Of a stretch of 64,000 bases of DNA, positions 27,323 through 36,640 are shown one piece after another. Every line of letters starts with the position of its first letter. The stretch's first letter is position 1. Source of the DNA: CAZMZW01 sp963802275 (GTDB lineage: Bacteria > Chloroflexota > Anaerolineae > Anaerolineales > Anaerolineaceae). The position numbers were made by a program, and so were the translations under genes. The DNA is taken from positions 806,001-870,000 of the forward strand of contig CAWDIB010000004.1 of the NCBI GenBank assembly GCA_963802275.1, given 5' to 3'. A model generated the notes under the pieces. The model was given only the letters and a program-made list of their open reading frames with translations, was not told where the DNA came from and made no database searches.

Positions 27323-28816
27323 TCAAATCCTGGGATGCTTTAAATCGAACAATAGAAAACGTCCGGTTTCATCTACCAGTGGATATTTTTCCGCCAATGC
27401 ATTTTTCAAGTCAGGCTGCCGATCCCATTCATCCATTTGGGTAACGAGGAAATAATCCTTGTCCTGGACAGTTGATTCAAAATATTGCCGAAAATCAAAC
27501 CCCTGCCCGGATTCGGTCCGCAAGCGGATATCATCCATGCTCATCCAGTTGACCGGGGTAAGCCAGCCCCAATAAGCCAGACGGTATCCATAATCTTCAC
27601 TCAAAGCCACAACCTTTGAATTCATGCCCAAATCTTTTCCCATCTTTTCCCAAAAGGCGGTCTCCTGAGAATAATCAGTCTTTTTTAGGGTGCCATAGGC
27701 CTCGTACCCGTAAATGACGACAGTGAAGAGAAGAAGAAGCAAAAATGCCAAGCGTTTTATTAAATCGGCACTTTCAGAATTAATGGCACTCTGAAATAAG
27801 AATCCTGAACCAAGGCTGACCATTAGATAAACCGGCAGGTTGTAATAATCATGGCTTGAGATGTGATATGAAAGCGTGAAGCCAAGGGCAATATACCCCA
27901 GCCAGGCACCCAGCAACATCCAGCGCCAGGTTTTCTCCCTGGCCAACCACACGCCAGCCAGCCCCAGCACGAGCCACTCGAGCCCCACCGCCTTGCGCAG
28001 CGTTCCAACCCAGCGAAGATAAAAACCCACCTGGGTCCATAACTGCGGGAAAAATCTCAAACTGAATTGCCCGGAATAACCCCCCATGAAGGTGTTTGCG
28101 TACAGCAGGAATAACCCGTAGGGAGCCAGGCAAAGAATTCCAATCAGCCAAATCTGTCGGTTTTTGATGATTTCAGCTACTTTCATCCGGCTAAACAGCA
28201 GACCCAGCCAGATACCGGCCACAAAGAAAACAGCCACCGCCTTGATGAGTATAGCCAGACCTCCAACCAATCCCGCCACAATTGCCCATTTCCAGGTTTG
28301 ATGCTGGTGCCATTTCATGGCTATCCAAAAGGAAAAGACCAGGCTGGCCACCAGGAGCGTTTCCGGTTGGAAGGAGCGGCTGGCGATTATTGAATAGGGA
28401 TAAAAAAGAAAAAGTGCCACACTGACCAGGGAACCCTGCGGTCCGATCAACTCCCTTGAGATGAGCAGGATGCCGAATGCCGCCAACAGCCAAAAACCAA
28501 TGGCGTACAAGCGGGCAATCCAAAGATAAACACCGCCTGCCAGTCGGTAGGTAAGCGCCACCAGCCACTCCAGCAAAGGAGGCTCAACCAGTCCCTCCAG
28601 ATGCCACTGGCGGATGGCAAGTTGCCGCTGTTCTTCCGTGATTGAAGTATCAGAGGTCAGGGAAAAATACATCCCGCGTGCCATCAGGGCAGAATGAAGC
28701 TGGCGGGTGGAATGAAAATCCAAAGGTGCATCCTGCAAGTCATAGAGACGAACAGCCAAACCGGCAATAAAAATTACCAGCACTAGTAAGAGGTAAACGG
28801 TATTTCTGGGTTTCAA
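27323..28816 (-). CDS. GT39/ArnT-like membrane glycosyltransferase
   Basis: Polytopic enzyme expected to use a polyprenyl-phosphate sugar at the outer membrane face. About 497 residues, roughly eleven helices. The first extracytoplasmic loop carries RLYDLQDAPLDFHSTRQ, the acidic catalytic region of the PMT/ArnT superfamily. I chose a TTG at 28816 because AGGA lies 7 bases upstream; another TTG at 28873 has no ribosome site. The neighbour at 26553 could make its lipid-linked donor. Confidence 0.8.
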   Translation of the reverse strand: MKPRNTVYLLLVLVIFIAGLAVRLYDLQDAPLDFHSTRQLHSALMARGMYFSLTSDTSITEEQRQLAIRQWHLEGLVEPPLLEWLVALTYRLAGGVYLWIARLYAIGFWLLAAFGILLISRELIGPQGSLVSVALFLFYPYSIIASRSFQPETLLVASLVFSFWIAMKWHQHQTWKWAIVAGLVGGLAILIKAVAVFFVAGIWLGLLFSRMKVAEIIKNRQIWLIGILCLAPYGLFLLYANTFMGGYSGQFSLRFFPQLWTQVGFYLRWVGTLRKAVGLEWLVLGLAGVWLAREKTWRWMLLGAWLGYIALGFTLSYHISSHDYYNLPVYLMVSLGSGFLFQSAINSESADLIKRLAFLLLLLFTVVIYGYEAYGTLKKTDYSQETAFWEKMGKDLGMNSKVVALSEDYGYRLAYWGWLTPVNWMSMDDIRLRTESGQGFDFRQYFESTVQDKDYFLVTQMDEWDRQPDLKNALAEKYPLVDETGRFLLFDLKHPRI

Positions 28817-28886
28817 TTTTGTTCCTGCCGGAATTAATGGATGTTCATCAGCAATAATTGTAAGCCACAACAATTGTAAAGATTCA

Positions 28887-29823
28887 TCATTCCCGTTCGC
28901 GCTTCCGCCAGCGGGGGTGAAGGTATTTTAATTTGCCCAAACCTGCACTGGCGGCAAGCGAGAAAAGAATCCTGGGCCATTCGGTCATGGCAGTCGTAAA
29001 ATGAGTCTTCATACACTTCATATAGGCAACAAATGCAGGCCAGGGCTGCCCTCCATCCAGCAGGTAACGGGCATTGATGCGATGCGCACCAGCGAGGATT
29101 TGGGCTTGATTCTGCTCAAAGATTTCCTTTAAAGATGGATTTTCACGCATCCACTCAACGATGCGGTAAGCCTCCTGACCAAACTCTCCCGCCCGGGCTA
29201 CATTCTTGGATTGGGAATGAAAATGAGCAGCAGAAAGGAGCTCGGGCAGATAGAATATGGCAGCTTTTTGAGCAAGACGAAGCCAAAGATGGTGATCCAA
29301 TAAATATTGATAACTCAAATCCAGGAAGCCAGCCTGTTCAAGCAATGAGCGATTGATGAAAACTGAAGATTGACCGATGATGTTGAACTTCATTAAATCA
29401 GCTAATTTCATTTGCTGGTAGCGCATATGATTGATGGCATCTCCGGCCGCATTTAACGCCAAAACATCCCCATACACAAAAGCCATCTGCGGATTCTCGT
29501 TAAATGCTGCCACCACCCTGCTGACAGCACCAGGCAGGTAGTAATCATCCGAATTCAACCAGGCGACAATTTTTCCTTTGGCACGAGACAATCCCTTATT
29601 GATAGCCTCTGCCTGCCCGGTGTCCACTTCAGACACCCACCAATCAATGTGTTTTTCAAATTTTTTTAATGATCGCCTGGGACCCATCAGTTGATTTGCC
29701 ATCCACCACCAGGTACTCCAATGATGGGTAATCCTGGTCAATGACCGAAGTGATGGTCTTTTCCAGGTATTTGGCCTGATTGTAAGAAGGGGTAACAATG
29801 GTTACGAACGGGTTTACGGACAC
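28887..29823 (-). CDS. Glycosyltransferase family 2, frameshifted in a homopolymer
   Basis: 311 residues once one base is removed from the run at 29661-29667 (seven A on the minus strand where six keep the frame). The N-terminal frame reads VTIVTPSYNQAKYLEKTI and LVVDGKSTDGSQAIIKK; the downstream frame continues FEKHIDWWVSEVDTGQAEAINKG and WLNSDDYYLPG with the metal-binding acidic pair. Start GTG at 29823, two bases after the upstream stop. Sister of the GT2 at 23500. Confidence 0.82.
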
Positions 29824-29825
29824 TG

Positions 29826-30629
29826 TTAAAACAATTTTTCGTAGTCCACTTTTGGGAAAACGGTTAATTTTCCACCGATGGTTGCATCCAGCACCCGCCT
29901 GCCATCCGACTCAAATGCCTGTTTGGCCATGCGGTAGGCCATTTCGGAAGTTTCCAAGTCCGGCAGCTGCCAGCGAAAACCTTTGCCGAAGTAAGCCGGG
30001 TTGAAATGGTTCGGGTCGTCTCCACTAGAGGTGACCGTTTCATTTGGCTTGCCCTTGGTGGTGAAACTGTGGTCAACACCGATCAGGATGACTTCTTCAA
30101 ACCCCATGTAATAAGCCAGTTGCAGAGCAGTATAGGTGACGGTGGCACCTTCCCACAGGCGTCCGGCCGCATTCTTTGCAAAGACCGGCTCCGTGTAAGT
30201 TGAATAGAGAAAAAATAAATTTTCACCGGGCTGCAGCCATTGATGGGAACGCCAGGCGATGAATTTCGGCATGTTCATTTTTTGAATGTCGGTGGCTGTC
30301 TGCTGGATGACCAGGTCATTGATTGAAACAAAAAAAGTCGTTGTAAAACCCATCTCGGGAAACGCAAGGTAGATGCGGTTCATGCCAAAGGTGAATTCAT
30401 TTTTCAGTTTCTTCAATTCGGTCTGCCGCAGGCTGGGTCCATTGCCAATGATAAAACAGCGTTTGCCATGATATTGGTCTTTAAAGTTGCCGATGGCATG
30501 CATGGATGCTCGCCGCCAGGGATGAAAATAAGCCGCTGGCAATTCAGGCATGCGTCTGAGAAAATCCCTCCCATCCCGCACCAATCTGACCATCGGCTGA
30601 GGGAGGTTCTCTTTAAGATAATTCAACAT
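29826..30629 (-). CDS. DUF115/MptE-like or GT42-related protein, candidate nonulosonyl transferase
   Basis: 267 residues, soluble. The conserved motif FIIGNGPSLRQTELKKL near residue 60, FGMNRIYLAF and the later GFEEVILIGVDHSF are shared by the DUF115 family and by Campylobacter GT42 sialyltransferases and Maf proteins. In a locus with NeuB and CMP-sugar synthetases, transfer of a CMP-activated nonulosonic acid is a reasonable inference, but the family also includes the pterin kinase MptE. Five bases from the following SDR gene. Confidence 0.65.
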   Translation of the reverse strand: MLNYLKENLPQPMVRLVRDGRDFLRRMPELPAAYFHPWRRASMHAIGNFKDQYHGKRCFIIGNGPSLRQTELKKLKNEFTFGMNRIYLAFPEMGFTTTFFVSINDLVIQQTATDIQKMNMPKFIAWRSHQWLQPGENLFFLYSTYTEPVFAKNAAGRLWEGATVTYTALQLAYYMGFEEVILIGVDHSFTTKGKPNETVTSSGDDPNHFNPAYFGKGFRWQLPDLETSEMAYRMAKQAFESDGRRVLDATIGGKLTVFPKVDYEKLF

Positions 30630-30634
30630 AAGAT

Positions 30635-31399
30635 TTATTCGGTACTCAGCCGGCAGGTTGCTCCGCCATCCACCACCAAGGCCTGGCCGGTCATGAAGGA
30701 TGATTGCTCGTAATCCGCCAGGAAATAGATGGCTGAAGCAATTTCCTCCGGCTTACCCACCCGTCCATTCACTGTTTTGCGGGCCAGGTTTTCCAGGCGT
30801 TCATCCACACTGGCACCACCCAGGTGGCCGCGGCCAAGGCCGCTGCGCAGCATGGGCGTATCCACTGCGCCGGGGAGAATGGCGTTGACACGGATTTCAT
30901 CACGGGCAAATTCTATGGCCATGGCACGGGTGAGGGCCAGCAAACCGCCCTTGCTGGCAGCATAGGCGGAAATATTCGCCGAAGTGGCTACTGCGTGAAC
31001 CGAAGAGGTGTTAACAATCGCCGCTCCACCTGCCGACTTTAATAATGGATGTGCCAGTTTCACGCCAAGGAATGCTGAGCGCAAGTTGGAAGCAATGACC
31101 TCATCCCACTCCTCCACGCTGGTTTCCACCAGGGGTTTTGAAACCTGGATGGCGGCATTATTCACCAGGGCATGCAGAACCGGACTGAATTCCGAGGCTT
31201 TTTGGAATATCTTCTCAATATCGGCCGGATTGGCAATATTTGCCAGGATGAAGACCCCGGGTTGGGGAAAGTCATTTCCGAAATCCTGCCGGTCAACCCC
31301 AATCACCTGCCAGCCCTTTTGATGAAAAAGGTGAACCGTGGCACGGCCTATGCCTCCAGCGGCACCCGTAATCAATACCACCCGCTGTTTGTTTTCCAT
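30635..31399 (-). CDS. Short-chain dehydrogenase/reductase
   Basis: 254 residues, NAD(P)-dependent oxidoreductase. Cofactor motif TGAAGGIGRAT, NNAAI, catalytic Ser (VNTSSVHA) with YAASKGG and the C-terminal VDGG motif. AGAGG precedes the ATG. Lies between a D-2-hydroxyacid dehydrogenase homologue and the DUF115 gene; probably oxidises or reduces a sugar precursor. Confidence 0.87.
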   Translation of the reverse strand: MENKQRVVLITGAAGGIGRATVHLFHQKGWQVIGVDRQDFGNDFPQPGVFILANIANPADIEKIFQKASEFSPVLHALVNNAAIQVSKPLVETSVEEWDEVIASNLRSAFLGVKLAHPLLKSAGGAAIVNTSSVHAVATSANISAYAASKGGLLALTRAMAIEFARDEIRVNAILPGAVDTPMLRSGLGRGHLGGASVDERLENLARKTVNGRVGKPEEIASAIYFLADYEQSSFMTGQALVVDGGATCRLSTE

Positions 31400-31435
31400 T
31401 TTTACCTCTTCTGAAATATTTTTGACAAGATGAAT

Positions 31436-32407
31436 TCAGCGAGCCGCTTTCATCTGCTCCAAATCATCATGCGAAATACCCAAGCCATCCAGCAAATTCA
31501 AGATCGTATTCCAATGAACCCTCTCCCAGGCGGAAGGGCTTGAATTGGAATTGTGGGGAGCCAATAATACATTATCCATTTTCAAGAGGTTCGAATCATG
31601 TGGCAGCGGCTCATTTTCAAATACATCCAAGGCCGCCCCGGCAATTTTTTTATTTTGCAGAGCATTGACCAAATCTGATTCATTCACAATGGGACCACGC
31701 GCAGTGTTGATCAGGACTGCCGTCTCCTTCATGTAATTGAAAGTATCCTGATTCATCAAATGATGACTGGTTGGGTTCAAGGTGCAGTTCAGACTGACAA
31801 AATCGGAACTCTGCAGCAAATTTTTCAGATCGGTCATTTCGAGACCATTCTCCAGGATAAAATCCGGGGCAATGGGGACAATGTCGGTACCGAGTAATTT
31901 CATGCCAAAACAACGGGCGCGGCGCAGGACAGCTTTGCCGACATTTCCAACCCCGATCACACCGAGCGTGCATTCACTGAGCGATCGTCCGGGTATCTTT
32001 TCCCATTCACCCTTTTTCATCGCCTGATCCATCCAGGGCAGCTTGCGGGCAAAGGTCAGGATATAGCCCAACACGCTGTCAGCCACCGGGAGGGTAAAGG
32101 CATTGGGGGTATTGCAAACCTGGATGCCAATGGAAAGGGCATATTTCTTGTCGATGGAATCTATGCCTGTCCCCCATTTTGAAATTACTTTCAAGCGCGG
32201 CGCACAACGATCGAGCACTTTCTGTGAGTAGTGGTCATCACCGCATATTGTGGCATCAAACTGCCCGGCGTAGAGCAATATCTCATCCTCGTTCAACCTC
32301 TCATGGACTTCGGGAAGAATCACTTGACAACCATAATGCTCAAGGATGGGCACAAAACGATCCTTAAACGGGAGCATGTATGGGGCAGATAATAATATGG
32401 AAGGCAT
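31436..32407 (-). CDS. D-isomer-specific 2-hydroxyacid dehydrogenase
   Basis: 323 residues with NAD-binding motif GVIGVGNVGKAV, catalytic Arg (INTARGPIVNE), Glu (DVFENEPLP) and His in LLAPHNSNS. The context suggests action on a sugar-acid or serine-pathway-like intermediate in the glycan locus rather than housekeeping phosphoglycerate dehydrogenase, and it lacks a regulatory ACT domain. Substrate unknown. Confidence 0.85.
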   Translation of the reverse strand: MPSILLSAPYMLPFKDRFVPILEHYGCQVILPEVHERLNEDEILLYAGQFDATICGDDHYSQKVLDRCAPRLKVISKWGTGIDSIDKKYALSIGIQVCNTPNAFTLPVADSVLGYILTFARKLPWMDQAMKKGEWEKIPGRSLSECTLGVIGVGNVGKAVLRRARCFGMKLLGTDIVPIAPDFILENGLEMTDLKNLLQSSDFVSLNCTLNPTSHHLMNQDTFNYMKETAVLINTARGPIVNESDLVNALQNKKIAGAALDVFENEPLPHDSNLLKMDNVLLAPHNSNSSPSAWERVHWNTILNLLDGLGISHDDLEQMKAAR

Positions 32408-32455
32408 TTCTTGTCAGTGCCAACAATCAGGACTGGCTGGGATTATACCAATGAT

Positions 32456-33130
32456 TTATTTTTGCTTTTTCTTGGACAAAAGTTCAGCGATTTCAAAATC
32501 CTCTTCCTCATCAATATCCCAAGCTTCGGTCTTGTTGATCTCAAAAAGATAGGGGCGGTTTCCTATTCTTGTGTGATGATGGCTGAGGGTATCGCGGGTA
32601 AACAAATAAAAACAGGAATTTTCTTCGTACACCGGAGGGAGGTCCTGGGTCTGCAGCAAGATGGCAGGGTTATGATTGATCGGCCTGGCCAGGGAATCCC
32701 ACAAGCGCGACTGGATGCGGGTGACGGAAAACAAGGAATCATATGCCGGGTAGACGGAAATGAATTTATCCAATGCTTTGGCGAGCGTGTCACTGGTCAA
32801 TAGCGGGTTGGTGGAATGCGTCTGTAAATACAAATCGGCCGGCACCAGCCCGGTATCATACATGAGGATTTCATTCATGGGGATATCATCCGCCTGCAAA
32901 TGCGCCGGACGGTCAATGATTTGCACAGCCGGGAAATCGCTTTTTACTTTTTCCTTGATCAAAGGGCTGTCGGTATCCACAGCCACTGTTTGAATACCAG
33001 CGACCCCTTCCAGCGCCTGTAGGATGTGATAAAAAAGAGGTTTTCCATTGAATGGGCGGTAATTCTTGCCTGGAACCCTCTGGCTATGATGGCGCATCGG
33101 AACCAATGCTGCAACTTTATCAATTGCCAT
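32456..33130 (-). CDS. Acylneuraminate cytidylyltransferase-like protein
   Basis: Nucleotidyltransferase expected to activate an acidic sugar or hydroxyacid with CTP. 224 residues; nucleotide loop LVPMRHHSQRVPGKN (arginine-rich like NeuA, though with an atypical first half), VDTDSPLI and THSTNPLLTSDTL. GGAGG lies 6 bases before the ATG at 33130. One of three nucleotidyltransferases of this superfamily in the locus. Confidence 0.78.
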   Translation of the reverse strand: MAIDKVAALVPMRHHSQRVPGKNYRPFNGKPLFYHILQALEGVAGIQTVAVDTDSPLIKEKVKSDFPAVQIIDRPAHLQADDIPMNEILMYDTGLVPADLYLQTHSTNPLLTSDTLAKALDKFISVYPAYDSLFSVTRIQSRLWDSLARPINHNPAILLQTQDLPPVYEENSCFYLFTRDTLSHHHTRIGNRPYLFEINKTEAWDIDEEEDFEIAELLSKKKQK

Positions 33131-33190
33131 GCTGCCCTCCATGTTTATTGCTTTCCATTTTTTGCCATTATTTTTTCATAAGGGATCGGT

Positions 33191-34114
33191 TCAATTTCCC
33201 TTTCTGCTTTTGGGCTTTGTTTCTTCAACCTGATGACGGGGATAATAAAAAGAACGTTTCAATTGCCAGGTGAGCGGCCCGGATTGACGATAGCCCTGGT
33301 AGGTACCCCAAAATTGATGCCAGCGGAAATCCATGATCTTCATCATCTGATGGGGAAATTGCCTGACCCGCCGGGCTGCCTGCCAATCACTGAAGACATT
33401 GGAAAAAAATAGGCGGAATAAATCAACCAACTGGAAATTTTCCTGCGGATAGATTTGTTTAAATGCCATGCCCTCGCGTTTGTAACGGCTGAAAATTCCG
33501 CGACTGGTCTCCTGATGCACATGAATGATCTCGGCTTCGGGCACATACATAATTCGATGCCCCCGGTCAAAAGCCCATTTAGCCCAGGCAAGATCTTCCA
33601 GCGCCGGAAGGTTCTCATTATAGGGTTGGCGCTCCCAAAGCGAGCGGCGGATGGCCGCATTGGCATTGTTACAAAATGGATGGGATTGGACCCGCTCAGC
33701 TCGCTGCGGATACCAGTGTAAAAATATTTGTTTTTCTGAGAAATGGGAATGCCCACTTCCGCGCTGTTTCCCATAGGTCAGGGCAACCTGTTGATTTGAA
33801 AAGGGGTCCAGCAGTTTTTCCAGCCAATCCGGATAGACCGGATAGACATGGGCACTGGCGATGACAATAAAATCCGATTTTGCCTGGCGGATGCCGGCAT
33901 TCAATGACCGGCCAAATGAGAAATCCTTGGGATTGATATGCACCAGCTCTGCGCCGTTTTCCGCGGCAATAGCAGCCGTACGGTCAGTGGAACCGGAATC
34001 CACGACGATGACCTGCTTCTTTTTTACGGTTTGCTGCTGAATGCCATCCAATAGACGGCCGAGATGCTTTTCCTCGTTATAGGCGCGAATGACGATGGAA
34101 CAATCCGGTTTCAT
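33191..34114 (-). CDS. Glycosyltransferase family 2
   Basis: 307 residues. GT-A start CSIVIRAYNEEKHLGRLL, VVDSGSTDRT and a DxD-like region replaced by IASAHVYP; ED pair in LPALEDLAWAKWA. Such rhamnosyltransferase-like enzymes act in O-antigen or capsule assembly. ATGA overlap with the upstream capsule gene. Acceptor and donor unknown. Confidence 0.87.
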   Translation of the reverse strand: MKPDCSIVIRAYNEEKHLGRLLDGIQQQTVKKKQVIVVDSGSTDRTAAIAAENGAELVHINPKDFSFGRSLNAGIRQAKSDFIVIASAHVYPVYPDWLEKLLDPFSNQQVALTYGKQRGSGHSHFSEKQIFLHWYPQRAERVQSHPFCNNANAAIRRSLWERQPYNENLPALEDLAWAKWAFDRGHRIMYVPEAEIIHVHQETSRGIFSRYKREGMAFKQIYPQENFQLVDLFRLFFSNVFSDWQAARRVRQFPHQMMKIMDFRWHQFWGTYQGYRQSGPLTWQLKRSFYYPRHQVEETKPKSRKGN

Positions 34115-35719
34115 GGTTTCAACAAAAAGTCCTGCTGATGTAATATGCCATCCACAAGTATTTTAACCGTTGAGGAGCGCTGCGGGTGCAATTGTTCCAG
34201 TGGGAAATCCTTGATGCTGACAAACCCATTCCAAACGCCATCCGATTCAATCCATTCATCAAAGGGCAATGAGGCAAGGAACAAATGGCCGTAGAGCATC
34301 TTCCTCGCATTTTCGATAAAAACGGGTGGAACAGTAATTTCATCAATTCTTAAAAATTGTGAAAACAGGTCTTGAAATTTGCTGATCGATTCAGGGAAAA
34401 AGACGGTTTCCATATGGGTGTACCGAGCCCTTCCGGCGCAAAGCACCGGCTTTTCCTTTTATGGCAGCCTCCAACCCCACCGTGCTGTTATAGACCATCA
34501 CAAATTTGGCATGTTCAATCAGCTCATAAGAACTGATCATTTCATTTGAGTTGATGAAGATCACATTCTTCATTGAATCGACCTTGTTTTGCCGCACCCA
34601 TTCAGCCACGCTTTCCCTGCTTTCCTTGCCGGGACGCAATTCATCCGGATGAGCACGGATGATGAACAAGGTTTCCGGATGGTCGGGGATCGTCTGCAAC
34701 ATCTCATCCAGCCAGGCAAACATATCTGGAAAGATCACATTGGCATGCGCCTGGCTGGTATCAAAAACGACATTGGTAAAAATTGGCACGAATTGTTTAA
34801 ACTGATTGATTTTTTGCCAGAAGTCCTGCCCCAGCTCATGCATCTCCGGCCAGAACTTGATACCAGCGGTAACGAAATCACCCAGGAAACGCCGGGAAAG
34901 ATAATCATCCAGTTGAGCGTTCATATCAGGAGACAGGGAGAATTCTCGCGGGAGCTGCAACGGATAAGCAGTGGCATCGCCGTCGGTAAAGAAAGCAGAA
35001 AATGGCTGCATACCCACCTCATGCGTGACCACCGGAATGCCTTTTTGACTTGAAAGCCAGCGGACGACCGCTTCCGGGTAGAACATGCCATTGAAGACCA
35101 CCACTGCCTGCGGTTTCACATTTTCAAGGAATGCCCGAAAATCGCCAAGCAAACTGGCAGCAGAGAGAATATATTCCCTCGCCAGCCAACGCGTTGGCTC
35201 GTCATCCTGCAAATGATGGCGCCTCAGGATCCAGCGTAAAGAAGGAAGGATCAATTCGCCATACGGGCAACCATCATATTGAAATTCAATCAACTGCGTC
35301 AGTGTCATACCCTGTAAATTGCTTTCCAGCGCGGGATTGATCGAGTATTCAAACCAGCGGGTATCTTGTGAATTGAAGAGTTTCGTTGAATTCTGGATAC
35401 AAAAACGACAGGGGGGCGGTTGATGAACATCCTGGTTATTCGTCCCCAACACACAATGGGATAAGCCGCCTTTGCATACGTATTGAATTACCGGGGTGCC
35501 AGCCAATTGCACCCCAAAGCTGGCCAGCAATGAAAAGGCGGCATTCAGGCTTAACCCCTGCAAACGTGTGGAGGCATTAAAAAAAAGGACAGGCTGCGCA
35601 GCGGGATTTGCAATGACAGATTTCTTAGCCGATTCAGCCAGGCTGTTAATGCGACGGTAGTTGAGCGACTGCACCCATTCGCGTTTGATGCGGCCTGTTA
35701 CTTTTTGAGCGAATTTCAT
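34111..35719 (-). CDS. Capsule/surface polysaccharide biosynthesis protein (GT-B), frameshifted
   Basis: 535 residues after removing one base at 34450. The main frame (to 34391) contains VVFNGMFYPEAVVRW, LFIIRAHPDELRPGK and FVMVYNSTVGLEAAIKGK; the correct continuation in the next frame is PVLCAGRARYTHM. The HPxE and S/T-VGLE pattern is that of capsule-synthesis transferases (Capsule_synth). It resembles the product of 53315-54964 in these motifs. Probably attaches sugars, possibly Kdo- or nonulosonate-like, to the exported glycan. Confidence 0.78.
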
Positions 35720-35750
35720 TCAAGATTGTTTTGTGGCGTAGGAAATATTT

Positions 35751-36640
35751 TTATTCAGAGGGCTGACTGTAAACACGGCGCAGTCTTTTCATTGACGCTT
35801 TTTCGCTCTCGTACACCTTCTTGACCCCGTCGCCCAGCGAATCCTCGGTAACGCGGATATATTTCACCAGGCGTTCAAAACCAGCGGGTTCAACCGAGGC
35901 GGACTGGTCGCTGCCCCACATGGCCCGGTCGAGGGTAAAATGGCGCTCCACCATGCAGGCGCCAAGCGCGACAGCCACGACCGAGGTGATCAAACCCACT
36001 TCATGACCGGAATAGCCGATCGGGCAGGCGGGAAATTTCTCACGCAGGGTTTCAATCATGCGTAGATTCAATTCGGTTGGATCGCATGGGTAAGCGCTGG
36101 TGGCATGGCAGATAAGCAGATTATCCATCCCAACCGCTTTTATTGCACCATCGATTTCATGAATAGTGGACATGCCGGTGGAAAGAATGATCGGTTTGCC
36201 GGTGGAACGCACTTTACGCAGCAAACCATGATCGGTCAGCGAGGCCGAGGGCATCTTGTAGCAGGGGGAATCCAGTTTTTCCATAAAATTCACCGCCTCT
36301 TCATCCCAGACGGAAGCAAACCAAAGCAAATCCAGTTCCTTGCATAAACGGTCAATTTCATGGTATTCCGCTTCACCAAATTCCACTTTTTTACGGTAGT
36401 CAAAATAAGAAATATAGCCCCACGGGGTTTCGCGCATTTGATTGCGCTGTTCCGGAGGAACGCATAATTCCGGTGTCCTTTTTTGGAATTTCACTGCATC
36501 CACCCCCGCTTCCTTGGCAGCGAGGATCAGTTCTTGGCAATCTCGAGATCGCCATTATGATTAATGCCAATTTCCGCCACGATAAATGCCGGGTGGCCAT
36601 CACCCACCATCCGGTTTCCAATTTTAATTTCTCGCGCCAT
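35751..36640 (-). CDS. neuB: NeuB-family nonulosonic acid synthase lacking the SAF domain, frameshifted
   Basis: Condenses phosphoenolpyruvate with a hexosamine-type sugar to make a nine-carbon acid. 296 residues after restoring one base missing near 36531. The N-terminal frame reads IVAEIGINHNGDLEIAKK and the second DAVKFQKRTPE, WFASVWDEEAVNF, GYSGHE and VERHFTLDRAMWGSDQ. The gene stops after the barrel, so the C-terminal antifreeze-like domain of classical NeuB is absent. The ATG shares one base with the stop of the radical SAM gene (TAATG). Confidence 0.87.

Noticed and set aside
30635..33130. Phosphonate biosynthesis locus
   Set aside because: A cytidylyltransferase with dehydrogenases can suggest phosphonates, but no PepM-like mutase or phosphonopyruvate decarboxylase is present.
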